Source: CAVTUU01 sp045804965 (lineage in GTDB: Bacteria; Chloroflexota; Chloroflexia; Thermomicrobiales; UBA6265). From it: a stretch of DNA of 21,334 bases. Where the stretch lies: NCBI GenBank assembly GCA_045804965.1, contig JBJMMD010000018.1:1-21334 (forward strand), read 5' to 3'. The notes below the pieces were generated by a model. The model saw only the letters and a list, made by a program, of their open reading frames with translations, was not told where the DNA came from and made no database searches. Positions 6,824 through 14,831 of the stretch are shown piece after piece. Each line of letters begins with the position of its first letter. Positions within the stretch are counted from its first letter, which is position 1. The translations under genes and the position numbers were made by a program.

Positions 6824-8098
6824 ATGAGAATGGCGAGTCGAGCAATTGACAATGGACGGCAACTCCTGTGGTCCGCAATCGACGAGCGCCTGGACGAGCT
6901 GATCGCCACGGTTGCCGATCTCGTGCGCCGGCCAAGTCTGCTCGCCCACGAAGCAGAAGCGCAGGCGTTCGTGGCTAAGCACCTATCAGACTCCGGTCTG
7001 CAGACTGAGTCCTGGGATCTCGACGATTCGATCAAGACGCGACCGAATGCGGGCGAGAGCGGCGTGCCCTTTGCTGGCCGCCCCAATGTCACCGCGACCC
7101 GCAAGGGTTCCGGTAACGGGCGCTCCTTGATCCTCAATGGTCACATCGATGTCGTCAGCCCGGAGCCTATCAGCGCCTGGACGCACGATCCGTGGGCCGC
7201 GGAGATCGAGGGCGACCGCATGTTTGGCCGGGGCGCGTATGACATGAAGTGCGGCGTCGCGCTCAACATCTTCATACCCCGCTTGTTGCGAGATCTAGAC
7301 ATCACGCTGGCTGGCGATTTCAGTGTCCATAGTGTGATCGAAGAGGAATGCACAGGCAATGGCGCCCTTGCCGCAAGTCTTCGCCACAAAGCGGACGCGG
7401 CAATCGTGACCGAATCAGGTTGCGACGAATACACGAGAGCGCATTTGGGCGTGATCTGGTTTCGCGTCGCGGTGACCGGCCGCTCAACGCACGTCTCCCA
7501 CGCCTGGCAGGGGGTCAACGCTATCGTCAAAATGGTGCCGGTTATTCGCGCGCTCGAGCAACTCAATGATGATCTCAACAAGGAAGTGCACCCTATGTGG
7601 GAAGGGATCAAGCATCCGATCAACCTCAATGTCGGAGTGATCATCGGTGGTGATTGGCCGAGCACTGTCCCGGGTGCTTGTGAGTTGCATTGCCGGACCA
7701 GCTTCTTCCCTGGAACACCAGTTGAGACGATGTCTGCGCGAATCGAGAAAGCAGTTGCCAGCGCGTGCTTTGAAGATGATTGGCTGCGCGAGAACCCTCC
7801 GGTCGTGACCTACGATGGATTTCGTACCGATGTCGTGATCGTCGACGAGAACGAATTGGTCGTGCAAAAACTGACGGCGGCCTACCGTCGCACAACTGGC
7901 AACGACTTGAAGCCGTCAGTTGCGACCGCAGTGAACGATATGCGGTACTACGTGTTCAACGGTGTTCCTGCCGTCACCTTCGGCGCCTGTGGCGCAAACG
8001 CGCACGCGGCGGACGAGTGGCTCGACATCACCTCAATGGCGCCGACGGCGAAAGCGCTTGGCGCCTTCATCCTTGATTGGTGCGGCGTCGCCGATTGA
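6824..8098 (+). CDS. M20-family metallo-deacylase/peptidase (ArgE/DapE-like)
   Basis: This is a 424-residue cytoplasmic di-zinc hydrolase of the ArgE/DapE/peptidase M20 family, which removes acyl groups from amino acids or cleaves small peptides. The metal-site motifs are all present: GHIDVV (His107, Asp109), GRGAYDMKCG (bridging Asp140), EEECTGNG (general base Glu174 and metal Glu175), TESG (Glu197) and a C-terminal GANAHAADEW (His394). The dimerisation domain lies between about 205 and 320 (GVIWFRVAVTGRSTHVS, with the family's His). Two start codons are possible, 6824 and 6830; the second has GGGA at better spacing. The MOSC gene begins 22 bases after the stop, suggesting one transcript. 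The physiological substrate is not evident; no arginine or lysine pathway genes flank it. Confidence 0.88.
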   Translation: MRMASRAIDNGRQLLWSAIDERLDELIATVADLVRRPSLLAHEAEAQAFVAKHLSDSGLQTESWDLDDSIKTRPNAGESGVPFAGRPNVTATRKGSGNGRSLILNGHIDVVSPEPISAWTHDPWAAEIEGDRMFGRGAYDMKCGVALNIFIPRLLRDLDITLAGDFSVHSVIEEECTGNGALAASLRHKADAAIVTESGCDEYTRAHLGVIWFRVAVTGRSTHVSHAWQGVNAIVKMVPVIRALEQLNDDLNKEVHPMWEGIKHPINLNVGVIIGGDWPSTVPGACELHCRTSFFPGTPVETMSARIEKAVASACFEDDWLRENPPVVTYDGFRTDVVIVDENELVVQKLTAAYRRTTGNDLKPSVATAVNDMRYYVFNGVPAVTFGACGANAHAADEWLDITSMAPTAKALGAFILDWCGVAD

Positions 8099-8120
8099 TG
8101 CCCTGTTAGGAGATCCCCGA

Positions 8121-8729
8121 ATGTACGCCCTTGGCAACATCTGTCGCCTGCAAGTCCAACGAACAAGCTTGAAAGTCGGCGACGGTTCCCGCCGCTCGTA
8201 CGATCCCGCCGGTATCTCCGACGTGCCGCGATTGACCATCACCGAGGGCGGCGTCATCGGTTGGGATGAACGGGGAGAACGAATTGACGATGTCCATCAT
8301 CGAGATCATCCGGCGACGAAGCATCGGGGCGACAATGCGATATCGATCGGGTTCGTCTCACATTACGAAGAGATGCGGCGGGCGTACGGCGACCACGTCA
8401 CAGAGGGCATCGCGGGCGAGAATATCCTGATTGAGCAGGACCAGTTGATCGGTGAGGACGACCTCCGGCATGGTATTGCCATCGAGACCGCGAATGGCTC
8501 GCTTGTCCGGCTCGACAACGTGATCGTCGCCACACCTTGCATCGAATTCAGCCGCTACGCCATGCGTTTCCCCGAGGATGCCCGGCCCGACGAGACGGTC
8601 ACCGCGACTCTCCAGTTCCTCAACGACGGGATGCGAGGCTACTATGCGTCGTACGCCGGAACTGAGTCAGAAATCAACGTCGGTGATCGTGTCTTTGTCA
8701 TTTCGGACGATGAGCCCGCGACGGTCTAG
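8121..8729 (+). CDS. MOSC-domain protein
   Basis: This 202-residue protein is related to the MOSC (molybdenum cofactor sulfurase C-terminal) family of sulfur-carrier or reductase-associated domains. Supporting motifs are ISIGFVSHYEEMRRAYGDHVTEGIAGENILIE (about 75-105, only the GEN turn and preceding Gly being the key positions), and a later TPCIEFSRY in which Cys140 sits where the family's conserved, sulfur-binding cysteine lies. A terminal GDRVFV matches the closing strand. The start is fixed by AGGAG nine bases before ATG at 8121, ahead of which the frame is open but belongs to the M20 gene. Members act in MoCo-dependent or N-hydroxylated-compound reduction, but no molybdoenzyme is nearby, so the role here is open. 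Confidence 0.7.
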   Translation: MYALGNICRLQVQRTSLKVGDGSRRSYDPAGISDVPRLTITEGGVIGWDERGERIDDVHHRDHPATKHRGDNAISIGFVSHYEEMRRAYGDHVTEGIAGENILIEQDQLIGEDDLRHGIAIETANGSLVRLDNVIVATPCIEFSRYAMRFPEDARPDETVTATLQFLNDGMRGYYASYAGTESEINVGDRVFVISDDEPATV

Positions 8730-8867
8730 GATTTTGCCTGGGCGCGGGACTATACTCCAAACCAGCGGCATGAGCGCGCGGGGCATTCAACGCGGACGAG
8801 GCAGTGCCGCGGCAAAAGGTCGCGTCCACGGTGTACGTGGCCGGCTACGAGAGTAGGAGCACGCAGG

Positions 8868-9131
8868 ATGCTCGAACTTCCAACTGGGGATACGCGGATT
8901 TTTCTGTTTCACAGTCCGGGCGCGGCGAGCGATCCGGGCGCGGCGATGGACAAGGTCAATGCTTGGCTGGGCAAGGACCGGTCGACGACGCAGTACGCCA
9001 ACCTCAGGGTGCGCGACATCACTGTCACGGCCGACGGCCAGGGCGGCGTTTTCACGACCATTGTGTGCAGCCTTGGCCGCATGCAGCAGCCGGTCGCCAC
9101 GCAGTTGGACAATGACGGTCCGGCGATCTAG
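8868..9131 (+). CDS. 87-residue protein of unknown function
   Basis: I do not recognise this family. The 87-residue product has no signal peptide or membrane segment and looks like a small alpha/beta protein: a strand (TRIFLFHS), a helix with VNAWLG, then two strands (LRVRDITVTA and GGVFTTIVCSL), ending in DNDGPAI. The start has AGGAG eight bases upstream. It lies 138 bases after the MOSC gene and 12 bases before the ATP-grasp gene, on the same strand, so it is probably co-transcribed and translated with the ligase. A candidate -10 (TATACT, 8751-8756) could give it a separate transcript. Confidence 0.6.
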   Translation: MLELPTGDTRIFLFHSPGAASDPGAAMDKVNAWLGKDRSTTQYANLRVRDITVTADGQGGVFTTIVCSLGRMQQPVATQLDNDGPAI

Positions 9132-9143
9132 GCGGTTCCAGAA

Positions 9144-10466
9144 ATGACGACGAAGGGGCAGCCGGATCTTCTCGCCACCGCGTGTAGCGAAACGGCGGCC
9201 CCGAACGTTGGTCAGACCGCTCGCCGCCGCATCATTCTGCTTTCCACCCCTGCCAGCTACCGCGGGTCATCGTTTATGGACGCAGCATCTGCGCTCGAGA
9301 TCGACGTTCTCCACGCGATCGATATGCCAAGCAGCCTCGCCGAGCACTGGCAGATGACGCTCGGTCTCGATTTCACCCGCCCCTATCACGCCGCCGAAGA
9401 ACTGGCGGCATTCGTGGCAACGAACCCGGTGGACGCCATCATTGCCATTGACGACAGCGCCACGTTGCTCGCCGCCGCCGCTAGCGCGGCCGTCGGACTG
9501 CCACACAACGATCCCAACTCCGCCCTCGCTGCGCGTGACAAATTCGTGATGCGCGAGGCTCTCCGCGCGGGCAGCGTGCGCGTGCCAAAGTATGAGCGCT
9601 ACTCGCTAGCCAGCGATCCGGCGAAGATTGCGGCGCATTTGACCTTTCCCGTCGTCGTCAAGCCACTGCAACTCTCGGGCAGCCGGGGCGTCATCCGCGC
9701 CAATAACCGTGTGGAGTTCGTCGCCGCGTTCGCGCGTACGAAGCGCCTGCTCGTCAGCGACGGTCATGCGGCGGGCGAGACGAGCGTGCTCGTCGAGCAC
9801 TATCTGCCGGGAGAGGAAGTCGCCCTCGAAGGTCTGCTCACTCGTGGGCGACTGCGCGTGCTCGCGCTCTTCGATAAACCCGATCCCCTGGTTGGACCTT
9901 TTTTTGAAGAAACTATCTACGTGACGCCATCCCGCCATCCTCAATCAGTCCAGGATGCAATCGCGGAAACGACGGCCGCCGCTGCGGCGGCCCTGGGCTT
10001 GCGTGAAGGTCCGGTTCACGCTGAGTTGCGGATCAACGACGAAGGTATCTGGCCCATTGAGCTCGCTGGGCGTTCCATTGGCGGTCTCTGTTCAACGATC
10101 CTCGAGTTCGGCTCAGGGATGTCGCTGGAAGAAATCATTCTCCGCCACGCCCTGGGACTCGCCATTCCTTCCACCGAACGCAGCGGCGGCGCCGCCGGCG
10201 TGATGATGATTCCAATCCCGCGCGGTGGCGTGCTGCGAGCGGTTGAGGGCCAGGACGAGGCGCTTGCTGTTCCCGGCGTCACCGGGATCGAAATCTCCTC
10301 CAAGCTCAACTACCCACTCGTGCCACTCCCGGAAGGGGCCAGCTACCTCGGGTTTATCTTTTCGCGCGGCGAAATTCCTGCGGACGTCGAGCAGGCGCTC
10401 CGAGAGGCGCACGCTCGCCTCACGATCAAAATCGATCCGCTTATTCCGCTCACAACCACCTCATAA
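9144..10466 (+). CDS. ATP-grasp carboxylate-amine ligase-type protein
   Basis: This is a 440-residue ATP-grasp enzyme, a class that joins a carboxylate to an amine or other nucleophile through an acyl-phosphate. Residues 28-125 form the N-terminal pre-ATP-grasp fold. The central ATP-binding part shows FPVVVKPLQLSGSRGV (Lys173 and the flexible glycine loop 178-182), EHYLPGEEVALEGL (219-231) and the metal/substrate part GPVHAELRINDEG with His292 and Glu294, followed by WPIELAGRSIGG (Glu306, Arg310). A C-terminal extension (about 345-440) resembles that of L-amino-acid ligase-type members. The start ATG at 9144 follows the 87-residue gene by 12 bases. Co-location with an M20 deacylase suggests amino-acid or dipeptide conjugation chemistry, but the product is unknown. 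Confidence 0.85.
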   Translation: MTTKGQPDLLATACSETAAPNVGQTARRRIILLSTPASYRGSSFMDAASALEIDVLHAIDMPSSLAEHWQMTLGLDFTRPYHAAEELAAFVATNPVDAIIAIDDSATLLAAAASAAVGLPHNDPNSALAARDKFVMREALRAGSVRVPKYERYSLASDPAKIAAHLTFPVVVKPLQLSGSRGVIRANNRVEFVAAFARTKRLLVSDGHAAGETSVLVEHYLPGEEVALEGLLTRGRLRVLALFDKPDPLVGPFFEETIYVTPSRHPQSVQDAIAETTAAAAAALGLREGPVHAELRINDEGIWPIELAGRSIGGLCSTILEFGSGMSLEEIILRHALGLAIPSTERSGGAAGVMMIPIPRGGVLRAVEGQDEALAVPGVTGIEISSKLNYPLVPLPEGASYLGFIFSRGEIPADVEQALREAHARLTIKIDPLIPLTTTS

Positions 10467-10540
10467 GCAACGAACTGCAGTCACGTGCGTTTCAATCATG
10501 GAGCGCAGTGATGGCGCCACGCTCATAAGGAGAGCAACGA

Positions 10541-11125
10541 ATGCAGCGTGAAGTTCTCTGGTCGGTTTGGGATAAGCCGGGACTCGAGCACTTGCGCTTG
10601 ACGATTGGCGAGGACGAGATCATCGCCGACGCCGAGCTCATCACGACCTTGTTCGAAGACCGGCCAATCCGGACCGATTATTGGATTCGATGCGATGCGC
10701 AGTGGCGGGTGCGCGAATTACGCGCGTCCGCGGACGTTGGCGAGCTGGTCGCGGTCATTCTGCAATCGGATGCCGAAGGTCATTGGACTGACGAAGAGGG
10801 CAAATTGCGGCCCGATCTCGATGGCTGCATCGACGTCGATATCATGGCGACGCCCTTCACCAACACCCTACCGATTCGCCGGCTCTCCTGGACGAACGGA
10901 ACATCGGCGGATCTAACCGTCGCCTATGTGAAGCTGCCCACGCTCGAAGTCGTTGCCGCGCGGCAACGCTATACCTGCGTCCAGACCGTGAACGGCGAGG
11001 GAATCTTTCGCTATGAATCGCGCGATAGCGGCTATGTCAACGAGCTGCCGGTCGACGCGGACGGGCTGGTCATCGACTATCCGGGTATTTGGCGGCGGGT
11101 GTGGCCGAACCCGGCCAACCCTTGA
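10541..11125 (+). CDS. Putative glycolipid-binding family protein
   Basis: This 194-residue soluble protein belongs to the family annotated as putative glycolipid-binding (formerly DUF1089). The signature is very clear: LDGCIDVDIMATPFTNTLPIRRL (roughly residues 87-109), then a VAYVKLPTLEV segment, RYTC, a FRYES segment and the terminal VDADGLVIDYPGIWRRV. No signal peptide is present. AAGGAGA lies eight bases before the ATG. The gene follows the ATP-grasp gene by 74 bases on the same strand and ends only eight bases from the convergent YggX-type gene. The biochemical role of this family is not established. Confidence 0.85.
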   Translation: MQREVLWSVWDKPGLEHLRLTIGEDEIIADAELITTLFEDRPIRTDYWIRCDAQWRVRELRASADVGELVAVILQSDAEGHWTDEEGKLRPDLDGCIDVDIMATPFTNTLPIRRLSWTNGTSADLTVAYVKLPTLEVVAARQRYTCVQTVNGEGIFRYESRDSGYVNELPVDADGLVIDYPGIWRRVWPNPANP

Positions 11126-11133
11126 GGGTCGAG

Positions 11134-11448
11134 CTACTTTTTGCGGGCCGGGGCGGCTCCGCCTTTGGCGCCTGCGCCCGCTTCCGGTGGCACCCAGCCT
11201 TCCGGCATACGGGCGTTTTCGCCGAAGAAGAACTCTTCCATTTGCTCGCGCAAGATCTTGCGCGTTTCCGGATCGGCGGGATTCAGACCATAGTGGTTGA
11301 TCAGAATCGTCATGTGCGGCTGCCACAGTTCGTAAGCCTCAGCCGAGACTTGCTCGTAGATACGCTGCCCGAGCTCGCCCGGAAACGGCGGCTCGTCCAA
11401 TCCTGGCAGCTCCCGGCCTAACTTGACGCACTGGACCATCCGTGGCAT
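11134..11448 (-). CDS. YggX-type oxidative-damage protection protein
   Basis: This 104-residue protein belongs to the YggX/Fe(II)-trafficking family, which protects iron-sulfur clusters from oxidative damage. It has the expected order of motifs: an early Cys (MVQCVKL), LPGLDEPPFPGELGQRI, the helical WQPHMTILINHYGLN and EFFFGENARMPEGWVPPE, with a short Ala/Gly/Lys-rich tail. ATG at 11448 has AAGGA eight bases upstream and is preferred over a GTG at 11454. The gene is convergent with the glycolipid-binding-family gene and divergent from the formyltransferase-like gene. A TTGACA-N18-TAGGGT promoter can be read in the shared intergenic region. YggX is best known from Proteobacteria, so its presence here is slightly unexpected. 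Confidence 0.85.
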   Translation of the reverse strand: MPRMVQCVKLGRELPGLDEPPFPGELGQRIYEQVSAEAYELWQPHMTILINHYGLNPADPETRKILREQMEEFFFGENARMPEGWVPPEAGAGAKGGAAPARKK

Positions 11449-11505
11449 TTGCACGTTCCTTCGACTGGACGAGATTCGCGATGCGGCCGAGCGAGTAGCC
11501 GAACG

Positions 11506-11535
11506 AACCCTAGTTGAGAGTCCTAGGCAGTGTCA
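11506..11535 (-). promoter_or_regulatory. Promoter candidate for the YggX-type gene
   Basis: On the minus strand TTGACA (perfect) is followed after 18 bases by TAGGGT (TAnnnT type). It is embedded in the dyad at 11513-11537 and lies about 60 bases upstream of the ATG at 11448. Confidence 0.5.
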
Positions 11536-11537
11536 AC
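11513..11537. promoter_or_regulatory. 25-base interrupted dyad between divergent YggX and formyltransferase-like genes
   Basis: The region starts GTTGA and ends TCAAC, has CCTAGG near the centre, and pairs at eight of twelve positions. It contains the YggX -35 hexamer. It is a possible operator, though imperfect. Confidence 0.35.
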
Positions 11538-11541
11538 TGCG

Positions 11542-11547
11542 TATGAT
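11542..11547 (+). promoter_or_regulatory. -10 element for a leaderless formyltransferase-like transcript
   Basis: TATGAT ends exactly six bases before the ATG at 11554, so the transcript would begin at or next to the start codon. The gene at 19858 has the identical arrangement. No good -35 is visible. Confidence 0.45.
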
Positions 11548-11553
11548 CGCGGG

Positions 11554-12489
11554 ATGAGCAGATCATCTGCCGAGAGACCACTGCTCCGGGTCGCCTTCTT
11601 CGGCATGCGCTGCGCGTTCTCCGTCCCGCCACTTTCCGCGCTCATTGGCGCCGGCCACCAAATCGCCGCGGTCCTTCTTCCGGGACCGCCCTTCGGACCG
11701 CCGATCCTGCCCAAACAAGCGACGCTCACGCTTCCGCTGCTGGGTGCGCGTCAAGCTGGGGAAGACATCGAAGCAGAGGCGGCTCGCGCGGGCGCGGCAG
11801 TGCTCAATGTCAGCGATCTTCGCCATCCCCAGGCAATCGCCGCGCTTGTCGATCTTGAGCCCGACCTGATTGCAACCGCCTGCTTCCCGGCCTTGCTCCC
11901 GCCGGAGGTCCTCCAGCTCCCGTCACTCGGTTGTCTCAATGTCCATCCCTCACTCCTTCCCCGTGGACGTGGCCCCGAACCGCTCTTCTGGACCTTCCGT
12001 CGCGGTGAGCTTGAGACTGGCGTGACGATCCATCTCATGGACAAGCACTTCGACGCCGGTCCCGTCGTGCTCCAGGAAACCATTACCGTGCCACCAGGAA
12101 TACGTCTGCCCGAATTTGAGCGTCAACTCGCCGAACTCGGCGGCACCTTGCTCGTGCAAGCAATCGCCGCGCTCGCCGCCGGTCACGCCCGGCCGGTTCC
12201 ACAAGACGACTCGCAGGCGACCTCCGCGCCAATCCCTGGCCCAGCGGATTACGAAGTCCCGACCAACCTGCCCGCCACCTGGGCGTACAACTTCGCACGT
12301 GCGGTCGCGGCGATTTCCGATCAACTCCGAGTTGTCGTCATGGAGACCAAGGAGCAGATTCGAGTCGCCGACGCGGTCGCTGTGGAAGAGGGATCTACGC
12401 TCGCCACGCCCTACCTAATTGCGGAAGACCACATCGACGTCCGTTTTCGACCCGGGAGCGTCACCTTCGTGCTTCCCTCGTCAAGTTAG
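11554..12489 (+). CDS. Formyltransferase-family protein (Fmt-like)
   Basis: This 311-residue protein has the formyltransferase fold of methionyl-tRNA formyltransferase, which transfers a formyl group from 10-formyltetrahydrofolate. The catalytic residues are present: Asn129 and His131 in LNVHPSLLPRGRGPEP, and Asp167 in FDAGP. The loop reads SLLPRGRGPEP where housekeeping Fmt has SLLPKYRGAAP, and there is no peptide deformylase (def) gene beside it, so this may be a paralogue acting on another substrate (a sugar nucleotide or amino group) rather than initiator tRNA. The C-terminal part (about 225-311) is more divergent but similar in length to Fmt's OB domain. The start at 11554 is chosen over an in-frame GTG at 11530 because a -10 element ends six bases before it. 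Confidence 0.75.
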   Translation: MSRSSAERPLLRVAFFGMRCAFSVPPLSALIGAGHQIAAVLLPGPPFGPPILPKQATLTLPLLGARQAGEDIEAEAARAGAAVLNVSDLRHPQAIAALVDLEPDLIATACFPALLPPEVLQLPSLGCLNVHPSLLPRGRGPEPLFWTFRRGELETGVTIHLMDKHFDAGPVVLQETITVPPGIRLPEFERQLAELGGTLLVQAIAALAAGHARPVPQDDSQATSAPIPGPADYEVPTNLPATWAYNFARAVAAISDQLRVVVMETKEQIRVADAVAVEEGSTLATPYLIAEDHIDVRFRPGSVTFVLPSSS

Positions 12490-12790
12490 GCGCGGCAGTT
12501 GACAGCCCGAGTCCGCTTGTGGGATAACCCGCGCTCTCCGGTGACGAGGACGTTGGTTTGATTCTTGCAGGAATCGACCTTCACGTGCCTCCGGATGTTC
12601 GGAAGCTGGTGAGGGACCAGATCCGGGCTCGAAGGCGCTGATCGCTGGGTTAGCCGCTGACACATCACATACCCTCAATCGATTCGCGCATCGCGATCAC
12701 CGCGATCGCCGCCAACCTGCCGGATATCGGAATGCTCGTCGCACGCGCGAAGGCGCCGAAGCCCGGATCTGGGAAAGGAAGCGACCCACC
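12490..12790. other. 301-base intergenic region without a convincing gene
   Basis: I see no protein-coding gene on either strand. It contains a small hairpin (GATTC-N6-GAATC, 12560-12575) and a short plus-strand frame from about 12558 to 12640 ending in Arg-rich codons, which could be a relic but has no start site. The stretch closes with GGAAAGGAAG, the ribosome-binding site of the next gene. Confidence 0.5.
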
Positions 12791-13819
12791 GTGCCGAAGG
12801 CCAATCGCCGACGTTCTGCTCGCCGAGTACTCAACCTCACGCTCGTCGCCGTCGTGCTCGTATCCGGGCTGGTCGAGTATGTCAACCATCCGAGCCGCGC
12901 CAAATCCGCGTCCTCGGCCGTGACGACGGCCGCGCTCAATTTGCGAACCGGTCCAAGCCTCGACCACGAGATCCTGCTCGTCATTCCCGAAGGAGCGGCG
13001 GTCGACGTTTCCGGCTCATCTAGCGGTGGTTTCTATCCCGTTGTCTACCAGGGCACAGACGGTTGGTCGCACGGCGACTACCTCGATTTCGGCGGATCTT
13101 GGAACGGCGCGGCCACGATTACCTCCGATCTCAACCTTCGCTCTGGTCCAAGCACCGCTGAGTTCATTCTCGCCGTCATGCCGACCGGCGCGTCGGTGAG
13201 CTTGACTGGAAACAGCAGGAACGGCTTTTTTGAGCTGACCTACAACGGGACCGGCGGTTGGGGTTTCGGTGAATACATCAGCAGCGCCGACTTAGCCGGT
13301 AACCTGGAATCCGGTGATTTGCCAGCCGGCGGATCGGTGATTAGCTCAGCTGTGACCACGAGCGAGCTCAACCTTCGCGCAGGAGCCTCCACTGGGCACG
13401 TGGTGTTGCTCGTGATGCCTGCTGGAGCCCAAGTCGATCTACTCGGCGATCCGCAAAACGGCTTCTATCCTGTCGCCTACCAGAACCAAACTGGTTGGTC
13501 CTACGGTGATTACCTCAGCATCGGCGGCAGCGCAAGCGATCCGCCGGCGAGTGGCGGCGGCATCGTCGATATCATCTATGCGGCTGCCGATGCTTACGGC
13601 CAAGATCGCGCCGCCATGCTGCAAGTCGCGCAGTGCGAATCTGTCCTCGATCCAAACGCGTTCAATCCGTATAGCGGAGCTAGTGGTCTCTTCCAATTCC
13701 TGCCAAGTACGTGGGCGAGCACGCCGTTCGCCGGTGACAACATTTTCGACCCCTGGGCGAGCGCAAACGCAGCCGCCTGGATGTGGTCGGTCGGCCGCCG
13801 CGGCGAGTGGGTGTGCTAG
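12791..13819 (+). CDS. SH3b x3 lytic transglycosylase-like cell-wall protein
   Basis: This 342-residue exported or membrane-anchored protein probably binds and cleaves peptidoglycan. Residues 14-28 are a hydrophobic signal/anchor segment after an Arg-rich N-terminus. Three tandem bacterial SH3 repeats follow at about 43-98, 108-162 and 186-242, each with the LNLR(S/T/A)G(P/A)S motif and a closing GYxxGDYL-like strand (for example GWSHGDYL). Residues 257-342 are a compact lysozyme-like domain: AQCESVLDPNAFNPYSGASGLFQF with catalytic Glu283 and conserved PSTWAS, ending in the WSVGRRGEWVC tail characteristic of this family. The GTG start has GGAAAGGAAG eight to ten bases upstream. It is transcribed alone, downstream of the formyltransferase-like gene. 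Confidence 0.85.
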   Translation: MPKANRRRSARRVLNLTLVAVVLVSGLVEYVNHPSRAKSASSAVTTAALNLRTGPSLDHEILLVIPEGAAVDVSGSSSGGFYPVVYQGTDGWSHGDYLDFGGSWNGAATITSDLNLRSGPSTAEFILAVMPTGASVSLTGNSRNGFFELTYNGTGGWGFGEYISSADLAGNLESGDLPAGGSVISSAVTTSELNLRAGASTGHVVLLVMPAGAQVDLLGDPQNGFYPVAYQNQTGWSYGDYLSIGGSASDPPASGGGIVDIIYAAADAYGQDRAAMLQVAQCESVLDPNAFNPYSGASGLFQFLPSTWASTPFAGDNIFDPWASANAAAWMWSVGRRGEWVC

Positions 13820-14068
13820 GGCGATCGGTTCTCAGCGTTCGCTTCGCTCCAAATCCCTCGGTTGCAAATCGCCCTTCCCGGCCCACAGGAAAGAGCATCT
13901 CCGAGGCTCAAATCGAAGGATTGGTGACGTGTTCCTCGCGCTTAACCTCGAAGAGGTTTTCTCCTGTGAGCAGGGGAAGGCCCATTTTCAATCTGGAGTC
14001 GGAGTACAACTTCGTCGTCACGGATCAGGCAGAAACGCCGAGCGAAGTCGGTTTCGGCGAGATAACCG
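13820..14068. other. Intergenic, 249 bases
   Basis: No convincing gene. A plus-strand frame includes a short stretch that reads like protein (NLESEYNFVVTDQAETPS) but has no start and no recognisable family, so it may be a relic or chance. Confidence 0.35.
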
Positions 14069-14587
14069 TCACGCACCTACCGGCGTTGTCTTCAACCACG
14101 AACGCCCCGTATCGTAGGCGTAGCCCCAGCCCGAGACGTCAGGCGCTTCGAGTCCGAGCGCGCCGAGGATCGTGCAGACGTGCGCGCGGTGCTCGTTGGC
14201 GTGGTGGAACAACTGGGTGAGGAACACTCCGGCCCGGACGGCGAACACTTCATCCTCGTCGCCGCGCGCCTCGCCCAGCCGCTCTGTGTCCCACTCTCGC
14301 GCGAGGAACTGCTCGAGCGTGGCCGCGAGCATGGGTGCGCGCTCCGCAAGCACGTCAAGTCCGACCTCCTCGTCACGATCCCACGGATACTCGTCCCACG
14401 CGCCGGTGAGCCGGAACAGATACGACGCCTCGGAATTAATCACGTGGCGCAGCGTCTCGATGATCGTGCCGAGGGTGCCCGGCGCCGTCGCATTAAGCGT
14501 CGATTCGTCGAGCCCTCCGCAATAGGCCAAGACTTGTGCGGTCGCCCAAGCATTGTGTTTGGCCAGATCCTCTAATCCAGTCCCCAT
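14069..14587 (-). CDS. DinB-family (four-helix) protein
   Basis: This 172-residue protein belongs to the DinB/DfsB four-helix-bundle superfamily, many members of which are metal-dependent thiol transferases or of unknown role. The metal-binding histidines are visible as His48 (LRHVINSE) and the later pair His129 and His133 (FHHANEHRAH). The N-terminal helix KHNAWATAQVL with its conserved Trp also fits. Start ATG at 14587 has a near-ideal GGAGGAG five bases upstream; an in-frame GTG 27 bases earlier is less likely. A TATGAT -10 candidate lies at 14638-14643. It shares its strand with the hydrolase gene to the right, but about 245 bases and a dispersed repeat separate them. Confidence 0.8.
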   Translation of the reverse strand: MGTGLEDLAKHNAWATAQVLAYCGGLDESTLNATAPGTLGTIIETLRHVINSEASYLFRLTGAWDEYPWDRDEEVGLDVLAERAPMLAATLEQFLAREWDTERLGEARGDEDEVFAVRAGVFLTQLFHHANEHRAHVCTILGALGLEAPDVSGWGYAYDTGRSWLKTTPVGA

Positions 14588-14637
14588 CCCCACTCCTCCA
14601 TCCACGGCTCCCAATCCCGTCGCAGTCCGAAGCCCCG

Positions 14638-14643
14638 ATCATA
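14638..14643 (-). promoter_or_regulatory. -10 candidate for the DinB-family gene
   Basis: The minus strand reads TATGAT, 50 bases before the ATG at 14587. No clear -35 is visible. It matches the TATGAT elements elsewhere in the window. Confidence 0.35.
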
Positions 14644-14703
14644 CGTGATCCCAACCACTGCGCCCACCAACCTTAATCATCCAATCCTCGCCCGCCACCC
14701 CCT

Positions 14704-14731
14704 CGTCATTCTGAGCGTAGCGAAGAATCTC
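14704..14731. repeat. Dispersed intergenic repeat (CATTCTGAGCGTAGCGAAG type)
   Basis: The core CATTCTGAGCGTAGCGAAG is the well-known intergenic element that, when translated by mistake, gives the peptide VILSVAKNL in many bacterial genomes. It is followed by a small CCCC-GTGAA-GGGG inverted repeat. A reading frame of 65 codons across it (14645-14842) is an artefact. Only one copy is visible in this window; its repeated nature is known from other genomes. Confidence 0.7.
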
Positions 14732-14831
14732 TGCCCGCCCACCACCGTCATCGGCACAGCCAGTCGCCTCGACTCCGCTCCCCGTGAAGGGGTGAGATCA
14801 TCGGCATGTCCAGATGGCAGGCCCGACCCAG

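Noticed and set aside
8868..9131. 87-residue protein as an amino-group carrier (LysW-like) for the ATP-grasp ligase
   Set aside because: It lacks the zinc-binding cysteines and the acidic EDWGE-type C-terminus of such carriers.
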